A stretch of DNA of 64,000 nucleotides from Desulfobacter sp. (GCA_028768525.1 CP054837.1:912001-976000), one strand, 5' to 3'. Counted from the stretch's first letter, positions 16,194-26,362 are shown. A program made the numbers and translations. Notes: generated by a model not told the origin, from the letters alone.

Positions 16194-17369
16194 TCAGAAC
16201 CTTTTAAAAGGCAATTCCATCTGTACTGGCGGTGGGGTCGTCGGCACGGTCTCAAACGGTTTATCGAGCCATTTCCAAAGATCCCTGTAGCTGAACAGGT
16301 TCCATCTCAAAAAAGCGATCAAGTTGGATAAAGACCAACCAAATTTTGATTTGAGTTGTAGAAATTTGATCAGCAGCATGGCAATTAATGCTGTCCAAAT
16401 CTGTGTGTACAAGGCATTCTCACTCGTTCCGACAAAGGTCTTGATTCTCAGATTCTGTTTTATGGCCTTGAAAAACAATTCGATTTGCCAGCGATCCTTA
16501 TAGATAGACGAGATGGTGGTTGCTCCGAATTTATAATGATTTGTCAGCAAAATGATTTCCCGCTGGTTATCCGCATCCCAAACAACGATTCTCCGCAATA
16601 TGAATGGACATGCTTTCCGGGCATTGTGGCCGGTAAACTTGATCATTTCATCTGAGAGAATGTTTCTCCGAAGAGGTAGCTCACGCTCTGATAACACCTC
16701 ATAAGCTGCATTGGTTTTCAGCCTGGTCACAAAAAATACATCTTGTGCTGTCCAGGAAGCAAACAGGCTGTAATCGTTATATCCACGGTCCATTGTGATA
16801 ATTGATCCTGGTGCGAGCGGGAATCTTTTGGCATATTTGGATTCGTGATTCTTGCCATTTGATATGTAAGCATAGGAAGGCAGGTAGCCATCATGATCCA
16901 GTAGCAGATGAAGTTTAACGGCACCTTTCGTACGACGGAATTCTGCCCAGGGGAAAAGACTGAGACACAAGGATATTGTTGTGCTGTCCAAAGAAAGCAG
17001 TTTGTTTTTGAACCTGAATTTGTGACCACCAGGTGAATGTTTGCGACAAAATTCAAAGGTATCATAGAAAAGATCTTGAAACAGCTGCCATGAGCGGTTC
17101 TTATTAGCATAAGACAACGTTGATTTACTTGGCGCCGAGGATACACCGAGGTGGCGCAGTTTCCCCATGCAGCAGGCAAGGCCCCCACTGATTTCCCTCA
17201 GGCTCTTTGCCTGGGCAACTTGACAGAAAAGCATAGCAACAAAATGGTCCCAGCTTTTGAACCCCTTGGAATATCGTTCTGTTTTGTTCTTCGCTACCAG
17301 ATTCATAAATTTATTACGGTTAAAAAAGGCTACCAATTGACTGAACAGACTCGCATGACGTACCATCAT
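16194..17369 (-). CDS. IS4-family transposase
   Basis: 391 residues from the ATG pair at 17369/17366, directly after an AAGGAG site; upstream in-frame codons were not used. The DDE triad is visible: LSLDSTTISL (first Asp), ITMDRGYNDY (second Asp) and the IS4 signature Y-(2)-R-(3)-E-(6)-K in YKDRWQIELFFKAIK. The N-terminus (RHASLFSQLV...) resembles the DUF4372 segment of this IS group. The frame is intact, so the element may be active. The ribosome binding site lies inside a long inverted repeat (17373-17444). Confidence 0.95.
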   Translation of the reverse strand: MMVRHASLFSQLVAFFNRNKFMNLVAKNKTERYSKGFKSWDHFVAMLFCQVAQAKSLREISGGLACCMGKLRHLGVSSAPSKSTLSYANKNRSWQLFQDLFYDTFEFCRKHSPGGHKFRFKNKLLSLDSTTISLCLSLFPWAEFRRTKGAVKLHLLLDHDGYLPSYAYISNGKNHESKYAKRFPLAPGSIITMDRGYNDYSLFASWTAQDVFFVTRLKTNAAYEVLSERELPLRRNILSDEMIKFTGHNARKACPFILRRIVVWDADNQREIILLTNHYKFGATTISSIYKDRWQIELFFKAIKQNLRIKTFVGTSENALYTQIWTALIAMLLIKFLQLKSKFGWSLSNLIAFLRWNLFSYRDLWKWLDKPFETVPTTPPPVQMELPFKRF

Positions 17370-17372
17370 TTC

Positions 17373-17444
17373 GGAATTCTCCTTGTTTGGGATTCTCAGG
17401 TTATTGTTTGGTCGCAACAACCATAATCTCGCAAGGAGAATTCC
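17373..17444. repeat. 13-bp inverted repeat enclosing the transposase ribosome binding site
   Basis: A perfect 13-bp pair, 17373-17385 and 17432-17444, separated by 46 bases. The arm nearer the gene contains the AAGGAG of the transposase. RNA entering from outside the element would fold and hide this site, whereas RNA starting in the loop would not. Confidence 0.75.
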
Positions 17445-17549
17445 TACAATATTTTTTTACCTAAATTCCGTTTTTGGACAACAGTGATTGTTACCACACA
17501 AAATGCCCAAGCCCCCCCACCTTTTACAGAGTAAAACCGTGCCACAAAC

Positions 17550-17589
17550 CCAATCCTGAAATCGGGTAGCTCCCGGCGTTTCAGATTGG
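17550..17589. repeat. Strong imperfect hairpin upstream of the FemAB-like gene
   Basis: Pairs: CCAAT (17550-17554) with ATTGG (17585-17589), CTGAAA (17556-17561) with TTTCAG (17579-17584), GGG with CCC around a TAGCT loop. No T-run follows, so it is not an ordinary terminator. It lies in the 240-base gap between the IS and the FemAB-like gene. No riboswitch class was recognised. Confidence 0.5.
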
Positions 17590-17720
17590 TTGCCTTACGC
17601 CCTCCCCCCATTTACAGCCGCCCTTCCCGATTGCTTTTAAGACGGCTTTCTGCTAGAATTCAAACATAAAACGCAATAGATACCCCATGATCCATCAAGC
17701 CTGTGCAAGGGTCACGCATC

Positions 17721-18758
17721 ATGAAACTTGTCTGTGTCAATCACCCCTGTGGGTGGAACCGGTTTGTATCCGAACACCCCCATGCGGCCTACGGCCACCT
17801 TTTTGAATGGAGCAATGCCATCCAAGCCGCCTACGGCCACGCCCCCCTATATCTGGCGGCGGTGGACGGAAACGGGAAAGACCGGATTCGTGCCGTTTTG
17901 CCGCTTTTCAAAATCAAACGCCCTTTTTTCAATCCGGAATGGGTTTCCATCCCATTTTTCGACCAGGCCGGCATTCTTGCCCGAGACCATGAGGCCGGAA
18001 GGTGGCTGGTTGAGAAAACAGGCAGCCTTCTGGCGTCCAAAGGATCTGGGCGGCTCTCTTTAAGGCAGGACTGCCGGTTTTCCTGCCCCGACCTTGCACT
18101 TGGGGGCCGGCGCCCGCTGGTTTACGATGAAAAAGTCGGCATGCAAATCCCCCTGGCGCCGAACGCCAAGGAAATGATGGCCCGTTTTCCCTCCAAACTC
18201 AGAAGCCAAATCCGAAAAGGGATGAAAAACGGCCTGGCCTGGGATATCGGGAAGGAGCGGCTTCTGGCGCCCTTCTACCGGGTATTCAGCAGAAACATGC
18301 GGGATCTGGGTTCCCCGGTCCATTCAAGGCGTTTTTTCAAAGCTGTTTTCCACGCCTTCCCTTCCAGGGCCTTTATCTGTGTCGTCTATTACCGGGGAGA
18401 ACCTTGTGCCGCCGCCTTCATGCTCCGGTTTAAAAACCGGCTGGCCAACCCCTGGGCGTCATCGCTCAGGGAATACCGCCACCTGAACACCAATATGCTC
18501 CTCTATTGGCAGATGATCAGGTTCGCCTGCAACCTGGGGCTGGACCGGTTTGATATGGGCCGGTCCTCAAGGGGGGCTTCCACCCATAAATTCAAGCAGC
18601 AATGGGGACCGTCAGAAGCCCCCCTTGCCTGGTATTCATGGCCGTTGAACGAGACCAAAACAGTGAAGGAAACGCTTTCCATTGCGCCCTGGAGAAAGCT
18701 GCCCGTATGGGGGGCGAACCTTGCGGGGCCGCTTATCAGAAAATATATATCCCTATAG
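17721..18758 (+). CDS. FemAB-like acyltransferase, PEP-CTERM system type
   Basis: 345 residues from the ATG at 17721 (AAGGG nine bases upstream; a GTG at 17703 is less likely). It has two GNAT-like halves as in FemAB/FemX proteins. The second half carries blocks typical of the FemAB-related family tied to PEP-CTERM/exosortase loci: FPSKLRSQIRKGMKNG, FYRVFSRNMRDLGSPVHS, NPWASSLREYRHLNTNMLLYW in two parts, and FDMGRSSRGASTHKFKQQWG. FemAB enzymes add amino acids from aminoacyl-tRNA to peptidoglycan; the substrate of this branch is not established. It forms a pair with the deacetylase-like gene 14 bases downstream. Confidence 0.82.
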   Translation: MKLVCVNHPCGWNRFVSEHPHAAYGHLFEWSNAIQAAYGHAPLYLAAVDGNGKDRIRAVLPLFKIKRPFFNPEWVSIPFFDQAGILARDHEAGRWLVEKTGSLLASKGSGRLSLRQDCRFSCPDLALGGRRPLVYDEKVGMQIPLAPNAKEMMARFPSKLRSQIRKGMKNGLAWDIGKERLLAPFYRVFSRNMRDLGSPVHSRRFFKAVFHAFPSRAFICVVYYRGEPCAAAFMLRFKNRLANPWASSLREYRHLNTNMLLYWQMIRFACNLGLDRFDMGRSSRGASTHKFKQQWGPSEAPLAWYSWPLNETKTVKETLSIAPWRKLPVWGANLAGPLIRKYISL

Positions 18759-18772
18759 CCAGAGGGCTGAGA

Positions 18773-19918
18773 ATGTTTGACATTGCTATCCCCAAACCAT
18801 TTATAGTGACCGTGGACGATGTGGGGTGGTGGAACGGCCGGGACGGGTCGGCGCAAAACCAACCGTTCCGCACCGGTATGCCAAGATCCCATGTCCCGGA
18901 AGATTACAAGGCATTGGCAGCACTTGGCAAAGGATTGGGCATGCGGATTCCAGTCGGGTTTGTCCTCTGTGAATGGGACAGGACCAATCTGCTCAGGGCG
19001 CTGCCCTCCGCCACCTGGATGGGCAGCCGCTGGCAGGCCCCCGTTATCGACCAGGCACAAAGGGAAAAGGCGGCATCCATTATAAAAGAAGCGGCGCCCT
19101 TTCTTGAACCCGCCCTCCACGGTGTCGGACACGAATTTTGGATGGACGGAAAACTGGACAGGAGCGAATTCCATACAAATGACGGTAAGATGCGCCATCC
19201 GGATGAGGTAAAAATGCATCTGGAATATTTTTTCAGACTCCTGCACCAGAACCGCCTTGATACAGATGTGAAACTTTTTATTCCACCGGCCCTGAACCAT
19301 AGTTTCGGCAACGGGGAATCGGGATTCCAGAAAATTGCCGCTTCCTTCGGTATCCGGCAGGTCTCCCTGGTATTTGACCGGGCCAGATGCCATGCCCAAC
19401 CCCAGTTCAGGGAGGTGGGATGGGAAAACAAGGTGGTGTTAATGGACCGGGGGCCGTCTCCCATTGCCTGGAACCGGGTGGCGCCTGCCCCGGATTTTAA
19501 TCCGGACCAACCGATCCTTCCCCTGCACTGGGCCAATATTCTCCATGAAAGCCCCGGCAACAACATGGCAGTGATCAACGCATGGATAAAAGCCATTAAC
19601 CGAAAACTCAGAAAAAAGAATCTGCTGCCGGCCAGGGACATCCGCCAGTGCCTGACCCAGCACCTGCACTGCACGCGGTCAAGGGTTGAAAGGCAGGGAG
19701 CACATCTCACCGTCCATATGGATTGGATTCACCAGATCCCCGGCGAATCGCTGGGTGATTCGGTATTTTTTTCAGTAACGCATGGACCGCAATCCAAAAT
19801 ACAGATTTACGGCACTGAAAAAATGCCCCAAGCCAATCCAGGCCAGGCGCGTTTTTTAAGACTGGGATTGCCGGTATCGGGTAAAATCGTTTTCCGTGTT
19901 TCAACACCGGACATTTAA
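18773..19918 (+). CDS. Divergent polysaccharide deacetylase-like protein
   Basis: 381 residues from ATG 18773, with GAGGG six bases upstream; a longer frame would overlap the FemAB-like gene and was not used. Near the N-terminus IVTVDDVGWW (Asp15-Asp16) resembles the TFDDG metal/base motif of NodB deacetylases, and ALHGVGHEFW (His116, His120) resembles the HxxxH zinc ligands. There is no signal peptide. The fold assignment is therefore an inference from two motifs in order. The pairing with a FemAB-like protein points to surface polysaccharide or envelope work. Confidence 0.55.
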   Translation: MFDIAIPKPFIVTVDDVGWWNGRDGSAQNQPFRTGMPRSHVPEDYKALAALGKGLGMRIPVGFVLCEWDRTNLLRALPSATWMGSRWQAPVIDQAQREKAASIIKEAAPFLEPALHGVGHEFWMDGKLDRSEFHTNDGKMRHPDEVKMHLEYFFRLLHQNRLDTDVKLFIPPALNHSFGNGESGFQKIAASFGIRQVSLVFDRARCHAQPQFREVGWENKVVLMDRGPSPIAWNRVAPAPDFNPDQPILPLHWANILHESPGNNMAVINAWIKAINRKLRKKNLLPARDIRQCLTQHLHCTRSRVERQGAHLTVHMDWIHQIPGESLGDSVFFSVTHGPQSKIQIYGTEKMPQANPGQARFLRLGLPVSGKIVFRVSTPDI

Positions 19919-19952
19919 AATATCAATACCAACAATAAAAGATATTGATATT
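19919..19952. promoter_or_regulatory. 10-bp palindrome upstream of the PP2C promoter
   Basis: Perfect inverted repeat AATATCAATA (19919-19928) and TATTGATATT (19943-19952). It ends 6 bases before the -35 box of the next promoter. It could be an operator or a weak AT-rich hairpin at the end of the preceding gene. Confidence 0.45.
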
Positions 19953-19958
19953 ATCGTT

Positions 19959-19986
19959 TTGACTTGCCCCGCTCCGCTTTTATAAT
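19959..19986 (+). promoter_or_regulatory. Sigma-70 promoter of the PP2C-like gene
   Basis: TTGACT (19959-19964), a 16-base spacer and a perfect TATAAT (19981-19986). Transcription would begin near 19993, which supports the downstream start codon at 20018. Confidence 0.75.
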
Positions 19987-20017
19987 CCCCCAATGTATGA
20001 AACTCAAAAGGGGAACC

Positions 20018-20872
20018 ATGGAAATCCGTTACATACTTGAAAAGGGAACAGCCGAAATCAATGAAGACTGCCTGGTGATCCAGGACAATATCTTCGGCGT
20101 GTTTGACGGGGCAACCAGTTTGACGGGCCGGACACGTTTTGAAGGGAAAACCGGGGGCATGATTGCTTCACAGACCGCCAAGTCCGTATTCCGACGGAAC
20201 CACTATCCTTTAAAACAACTGGCCTGTGAGGCCAACGATAAGATAATGGACCAGATGGTCCGGCATGGGGTAAATGTGACAAGGAGGGAAAACCTCTGGA
20301 GCACCAGCGCTGCCGTTGTCCGGATCAAGGATCGGCAACTGGAATGGATCCAGACAGGGGATGCCTTCATTATTCTGATCCATGGCGACGATTCCCACAG
20401 GGTCCTGGTTGACCGGGAAGACCATGACCATGAAACCCTTACCCTGTGGAAAAAGCTGGTTCAAAAACAGATCTCCCGCCCCCCCGGCCGGCTCAACGGC
20501 AATGATCCGGAAAACGGGATTCCGGCGCTGAAACGGGCCCTGGCCCCCCAGATCAAAAAAGTCCGATTGGGAATGAATAAAAATTACGGCGTGCTCAACG
20601 GCGAAAAAAAGGCTGAACATTTTCTGAACCAGGGAAAAGTCTCCCTGGAAGGGGTAAGGGAGGTCCTGCTGTTCACAGACGGCCTGTCCATGCCCAGGGA
20701 GACCCCTGAAAAGCATAAGGACTTCACCCCCCTGGTAAAGGATTATCTTTCGCTGGGCCTCGACGGCGTGAAGGAACGGATCCGGAATAAAGAAAAGACG
20801 GATCCCCAATGCCTTGCCTTCCCCCGCTTTAAGTGCCATGACGACATAGCTGCCATAGCCGTCACCCTCTAA
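20018..20872 (+). CDS. PP2C-type serine/threonine phosphatase-like protein
   Basis: 284 residues from ATG 20018. The longest frame starts at 19964, inside the promoter, so that start is unlikely. PP2C metal-site motifs are in order: INEDCL, FGVFDGATS, TGDAFIIL, VLLFTDGLSMP and the final KCHDDIAAIAV. This is a soluble Mn/Mg-dependent phosphatase fold. The substrate is unknown. It has its own strong promoter and a palindrome beside it. Its stop overlaps the stop of the convergent glycosyltransferase gene by four bases. Confidence 0.8.
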   Translation: MEIRYILEKGTAEINEDCLVIQDNIFGVFDGATSLTGRTRFEGKTGGMIASQTAKSVFRRNHYPLKQLACEANDKIMDQMVRHGVNVTRRENLWSTSAAVVRIKDRQLEWIQTGDAFIILIHGDDSHRVLVDREDHDHETLTLWKKLVQKQISRPPGRLNGNDPENGIPALKRALAPQIKKVRLGMNKNYGVLNGEKKAEHFLNQGKVSLEGVREVLLFTDGLSMPRETPEKHKDFTPLVKDYLSLGLDGVKERIRNKEKTDPQCLAFPRFKCHDDIAAIAVTL

Positions 20873-22125
20873 GACGCTTCCCTGGAAAGACAGGCCTCCT
20901 CATAAGCGGCCGCCATTCTTGAAAACACCTTTTCCCAGGTATATGCACGGGTAATTTTTCCGGCCCAGTCCATGTCCGGCTGCCTGTGGTCCAGTATGGT
21001 TTGAATACTTTTTTCAAGGGCGGCAGCCAGTTTTTCCTCCATGCCGGGCATATCCTTTTCAAAAGGAGTATCCACGGTTTCCAGGGGTGGCAGTGGGATC
21101 ATCTCCACCATGGGGGATTGGGTGCTTCCAAGAATTTCCCTTGTACCCGGAAGTGCCGTGGTCAGGATCCGGCACCCCGAAGAGAGCGCTTCCATGATCA
21201 CCAGGGGCAACCCCTCAAAAAATGACGGCAGGACAAAAAGATGGGCGGTTTTCATCAGGCCGGCAAGGTCGCGGTGGGATAAAGGCCCATGCACAACCAC
21301 CCGGTCTCCAAGGGATTCTGCCAGTGCCAGGCACTCGTCTTTTTCCCTGCCGCTGCCGGACCCTGCCAGGTGGAGCCGGAAATTCAGGCGTGACACCTTT
21401 TTAATGGACCTCAGCAGCCAGGGGACTCCCTTGGCCCGGCTCAGTTTTCCGGCATAGACGATCTCCACGGGCCCAGTATCAGGCTTGGCATCCCGGGCGG
21501 TAACGGAGCCGAAACCAAATAAATCATTTTCAAATCCCGCACCGACCACGCGCAGCCGTTCTGGATCAACGCCGTGGATCTGCATCACCGCTTCCTTCTG
21601 GTGATGGCCCAGGCAGAGTATCCGGTCTATTTTTCTGACTGCCCCGGCGATTTCCGGACCGATTCTGGGGCACAGGGAAAACTGGCGCAGACAGGTGCCA
21701 TGGCAGGATGTCACCATGGGACGGTCCGCAAATACCCACCTTGCAATTTTTGAAACAATCCATAAATGATGGGTATGGATAATGTCCGGGGCAAAGTCTT
21801 TTTTGGCCTGCTGAAGTTTGCGTTCAAAGGCATCCTGGTACTGCGCCAGTTGTTCAGGGCCCATTGAGGAAAACACAGTACTTTGATACGGCATGACGTC
21901 ACTCATGCCCGGCAGGGGGAAATCCAGGCCAGGCCCACCGTTAAAGTGCACAAAAAGGGCATGGTGCATAGGAATCAGAGACGGGTCCGGTTCAAAATCG
22001 TTCTGAATTCCGGCAACCATGTAATTCTTAAAGCCCCTTGCTTTTGCCTGTTTGATAATAGCCTGCAGGGTTTTACCGGATCCTGTAAAATCCGGCATCT
22101 GGCTTAATACATGGAGAATTTTCAT
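20869..22125 (-). CDS. GT4-family glycosyltransferase
   Basis: 418 residues. It has two Rossmann-like halves of the GT-B fold. The N-terminal half starts MKILHVLSQMPDFTGSGKT with the glycine-rich loop and has IIHTHHLW. The C-terminal half has VEIVYAGKLSRAKGVPWLL, LHLAGSGSGRE and the nucleotide-sugar motif PSFFEGLPLVIMEALSSG. No membrane span is seen, so it acts at the cytoplasmic face, probably on a surface glycan. The donor and acceptor cannot be read from sequence. Confidence 0.88.
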   Translation of the reverse strand: MKILHVLSQMPDFTGSGKTLQAIIKQAKARGFKNYMVAGIQNDFEPDPSLIPMHHALFVHFNGGPGLDFPLPGMSDVMPYQSTVFSSMGPEQLAQYQDAFERKLQQAKKDFAPDIIHTHHLWIVSKIARWVFADRPMVTSCHGTCLRQFSLCPRIGPEIAGAVRKIDRILCLGHHQKEAVMQIHGVDPERLRVVGAGFENDLFGFGSVTARDAKPDTGPVEIVYAGKLSRAKGVPWLLRSIKKVSRLNFRLHLAGSGSGREKDECLALAESLGDRVVVHGPLSHRDLAGLMKTAHLFVLPSFFEGLPLVIMEALSSGCRILTTALPGTREILGSTQSPMVEMIPLPPLETVDTPFEKDMPGMEEKLAAALEKSIQTILDHRQPDMDWAGKITRAYTWEKVFSRMAAAYEEACLSREAS

Positions 22126-22300
22126 GGGGGAATTTTACCATATGGAAAGGGGGATGAGAAGAATAATTCAAAATTCACTCATTGACCCCCAACCGGCCCT
22201 CTGGTATAAAGTCCACTTGGCACCCCTTTGGTGATAACAAAACGATAAATTGGATAAAACCCGGCGTGGACAATACGCCATACAGCATGCCTGAACCTTC

Positions 22301-24085
<1,785 letters not shown>

Positions 24086-24106
24086 TTCAAAAGGAGTTAT
24101 CCACCC

Positions 24107-24415
24107 ATGAAAAATATGAACACCATGATGAAACAGGCCCAGAAACTGCAGAAGAAAATGCTCAAGACCCAGGAAGAGCTGGCCAAAAAAACCGTTGAGG
24201 CCACTGCTGGCGGCGGCATGGTAAAGGTCATCGCCAACGGCGGCCAGAAAATCGAATCCATTGTCCTGGAAAAGGAAGTCGTGGACCCCGAAGATGTCGA
24301 AATGCTCCAGGACCTGGTACTGGCTGCCGTTAACGACGCCCTGAACAAATCCCAGGAAATGGTTTCCTCAGAAATGGGCAAGCTCACCGGCGGGTTCAAC
24401 ATTCCCGGGCTGTAA
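24107..24415 (+). CDS. ybaB: Nucleoid-associated protein YbaB/EbfC
   Basis: 102 residues, normal length. The N-terminal helix is rich in Met, Lys and Gln (MKQAQKLQKKMLKTQEELAKK); the core is VEATAGGGMVKVIANG with DPEDVEMLQDLVLAAVNDAL after it, as in the YbaB family. It forms dimers that bind DNA without strong sequence preference. The ribosome binding site is AAGGAG. It sits between dnaX and recR, the usual order. Confidence 0.94.
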   Translation: MKNMNTMMKQAQKLQKKMLKTQEELAKKTVEATAGGGMVKVIANGGQKIESIVLEKEVVDPEDVEMLQDLVLAAVNDALNKSQEMVSSEMGKLTGGFNIPGL

Positions 24416-24445
24416 TCCGGCCAAAGTTATTGTAGAAGCCGCCCA

Positions 24446-25045
24446 GTGAACCACTACCCGGAAGCCATTGTAAAGCTGATCAATTCCTTTTCCACCCTGC
24501 CCGGAATCGGAAAAAAAACAGCTGAGCGCCTGGCCCTGCATATCCTCCATGCGCCGGACCACCAGGCCGCCGCCCTGGCAGGTGATATCCTCGAACTCAA
24601 ATCCAGCGTCAAGCTATGCAAAAACTGCTTTGCATTCAGCGACAAGGACCGCTGCCGCATCTGCTCGGACCCCACAAGGGATCCGTCGCTGATCTGCGTG
24701 GTTGAAAATCCCACCGATATGGCGGCCATAGAGAATTCCGGGTCATTTAAAGGGCATTATCACATTCTGGGCGGAGCCCTGTCCCCCATAGACGGCATTG
24801 GCCCCGAAGACATCCGCCTTGCGGAATTGTTCACCCGGGCCGAGCCCGGCCGGATTACGGAAATCATCCTAGCCACCAAAACCAACGTGGAAGGCGAGGC
24901 CACGGCCGCATACATCCAGGACAGGCTCAAATCGTCCGGCATCAGCATCACCCGGATTGCATCCGGTGTACCCATGGGCGGGGACCTGCAGTACGTGGAT
25001 CCCCTGACCATGCAAAAAGCAATGGAAAAACGGTATGGATTCTAA
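24446..25045 (+). CDS. recR: Recombination mediator RecR
   Basis: 199 residues from a GTG start. It has the helix-hairpin-helix FSTLPGIGKKTAERLALHIL, a four-cysteine zinc finger (CKNCFAFSDKDRCRICSD, about 58-75) and a Toprim domain starting ICVVENPTDMAAIE, with GEATAAYI later. RecR with RecF or RecO loads RecA on gapped DNA. It overlaps the next gene by 11 bases. Confidence 0.96.
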   Translation: MNHYPEAIVKLINSFSTLPGIGKKTAERLALHILHAPDHQAAALAGDILELKSSVKLCKNCFAFSDKDRCRICSDPTRDPSLICVVENPTDMAAIENSGSFKGHYHILGGALSPIDGIGPEDIRLAELFTRAEPGRITEIILATKTNVEGEATAAYIQDRLKSSGISITRIASGVPMGGDLQYVDPLTMQKAMEKRYGF

Positions 25046-25472
25046 TATTGGCAGCGGCGGGTTAACCGCCCAGGACATCTTTGACTGCAAGCAATGCGGC
25101 GAATGCTGCAGGGGATTCGGCGGCACCTACGTCACTGCCGAAGACATTGATAAAATCTGCGCCTTCATCCAGGCCGACCCGGCCACCTTTGTGCAGAAAT
25201 ACTGTGACATGTCCGGTTCAAGGCCGGTGCTCACCCTGGGAGAAAACGGCTGCTGCATCTTTTTCGATCCTGAAAAACAATGCACCATCCACCCGGTGAA
25301 ACCTTACATGTGCAAGGCATGGCCCTATATCAAAACCATTATCACCCACCCCGAAAACTGGGACATTATGGCCAACTCCTGCCCGGGCATGAAAAAAGGA
25401 ATTCCCCACAGCGAGCTTCAGCGTATTGTGGCCGGGGAAAAGGAAAAACTGGACCAAAATTTCAATAGGTAA
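25035..25472 (+). CDS. YkgJ-family cysteine-cluster protein
   Basis: 145 residues. The pattern CKQCGECCRGFGG (about residues 16-28), with later FFDPEKQCTIHPVKPYMCKAWPY and a C after MANSC, matches the YkgJ/UPF0153 family, thought to bind zinc or iron. Function is unknown. It overlaps the end of recR by 11 bases, implying coupled translation. A second copy of this kind of cluster is fused to a phosphatase at 54.6-55.6 kb. Confidence 0.85.
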   Translation: MDSNIGSGGLTAQDIFDCKQCGECCRGFGGTYVTAEDIDKICAFIQADPATFVQKYCDMSGSRPVLTLGENGCCIFFDPEKQCTIHPVKPYMCKAWPYIKTIITHPENWDIMANSCPGMKKGIPHSELQRIVAGEKEKLDQNFNR

Positions 25473-25478
25473 TTTTTA

Positions 25479-25525
25479 TGCCCGGCCTAAAACCGTCAAG
25501 CGGTTGAGCCGGGCACCATATTTTT
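25479..25525. terminator. Bidirectional terminator between the YkgJ-type gene and motB
   Basis: TGCCCGGC (25479-25486) pairs with GCCGGGCA (25508-25515), with an inner ACCG/CGGT pair, followed by ATATTTTT on the plus strand and A-rich DNA on the other side (AATTTTTA). It lies between convergent genes. Confidence 0.8.
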
Positions 25526-26342
25526 ATTTATTGGTTGGCATATCGGCAAACTGGCGGGCAATGGAATCCCGTTCATAGACGATCTCCACCCGGCGGTTTC
25601 TCGCCCGGCCGGCCGCCGTATCGTTGGTGGCCACGGGATGGTACTGGGCATACCCTTCTGCTGAAATATAAAAGGGGGATACCCCGTTTGCCACCAGGAG
25701 GCGCGCCACTGTAGAGGCCCTGGCACTGGACAGCTCCCAGTTGGAAGGATAGTGGGCCGAGGAAATGGGCTCACTGTCTGTGTGGCCCTTGATCTTGACA
25801 TGGTAGGCCAGTTTCGACAGCACAGCCGCCACCTTTTCCAGGATATCCAGCCCTTTGGGAGCAAGCGTGGTGCCCCCCTCGTCAAAAAGAAGCAGGTCGG
25901 ACATGGTGCTCACCACCCCGTCCTCGCTCTTGGTAACGCTGACCTCTCCTCCGAGATTGTTGAACAATACCAGTTCCCTGACCTCGGAAACGATATCTTC
26001 CATCTCTTTTTCGATCATCCCCCCCAGTTCGTCAATGGCCTGGCTCTCCGAGGGTTCCTCGGAAGGGACGGCATGCATGGTCAGCCCCTCCCGGGTGCCG
26101 GATTCCGGGACGGCCTGGGCCCCCAATGCGCTTCTCAAGGATTTCACCAGCTCCTTGTAGGTTTCCTGCTGGGTGGTGCTCATGGCGAACAGGAGCACAA
26201 AAAAGCACATCAACAGGGTGACCAGGTCCGCAAAAGTGGCCATCCATTCCGGAGCGCCGCCGCCGTCCTCTTTTTTCTCCGGGGGAGCCGGAGAGGCAAG
26301 CGTCATCTCCTCTTCATGTTCTGCGCCGGTATCTTCAGGCAT
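25524..26342 (-). CDS. motB: Flagellar motor stator protein MotB
   Basis: 272 residues. After a charged cytoplasmic N-terminus comes a single membrane helix with the ion-binding aspartate (MATFADLVTLLMCFFVLLFAMS, Asp39). A C-terminal OmpA-like peptidoglycan-binding domain follows (IKGHTDSEPISS, NWELSSARASTVARLL). MotB anchors the stator to the wall and forms the ion path with MotA, encoded 20 bases upstream. Whether protons or sodium are used cannot be told here. Confidence 0.94.
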   Translation of the reverse strand: MPEDTGAEHEEEMTLASPAPPEKKEDGGGAPEWMATFADLVTLLMCFFVLLFAMSTTQQETYKELVKSLRSALGAQAVPESGTREGLTMHAVPSEEPSESQAIDELGGMIEKEMEDIVSEVRELVLFNNLGGEVSVTKSEDGVVSTMSDLLLFDEGGTTLAPKGLDILEKVAAVLSKLAYHVKIKGHTDSEPISSAHYPSNWELSSARASTVARLLVANGVSPFYISAEGYAQYHPVATNDTAAGRARNRRVEIVYERDSIARQFADMPTNK

Positions 26343-26362
26343 GTACGGGGCCTCTTCTCAAT

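Larger units (their letters stand above)
16087..17480 (-). mobile_element. IS4-family insertion sequence
   Basis: About 1.39 kb bounded by a short inverted match TGTCCAAAA (16087-16095) and TTTTGGACA (17472-17480). It contains a single intact transposase. The true ends could be a few bases further out, since flanking bases (ACTG / CAGT) also mirror each other with a gap. I could not identify a target-site duplication. It is inserted between the PEP-CTERM gene and the FemAB-like gene. Confidence 0.8.

Noticed and set aside
18503..19710. Long minus-strand frames opposite the deacetylase-like gene
   Set aside because: The plus-strand gene has a ribosome binding site, ordered metal motifs and operon spacing; the minus frames have none.
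22126..22300. Signal recognition particle RNA upstream of dnaX, as in some bacteria
   Set aside because: The conserved SRP RNA core (GGAAGCAG-type loop) is absent.
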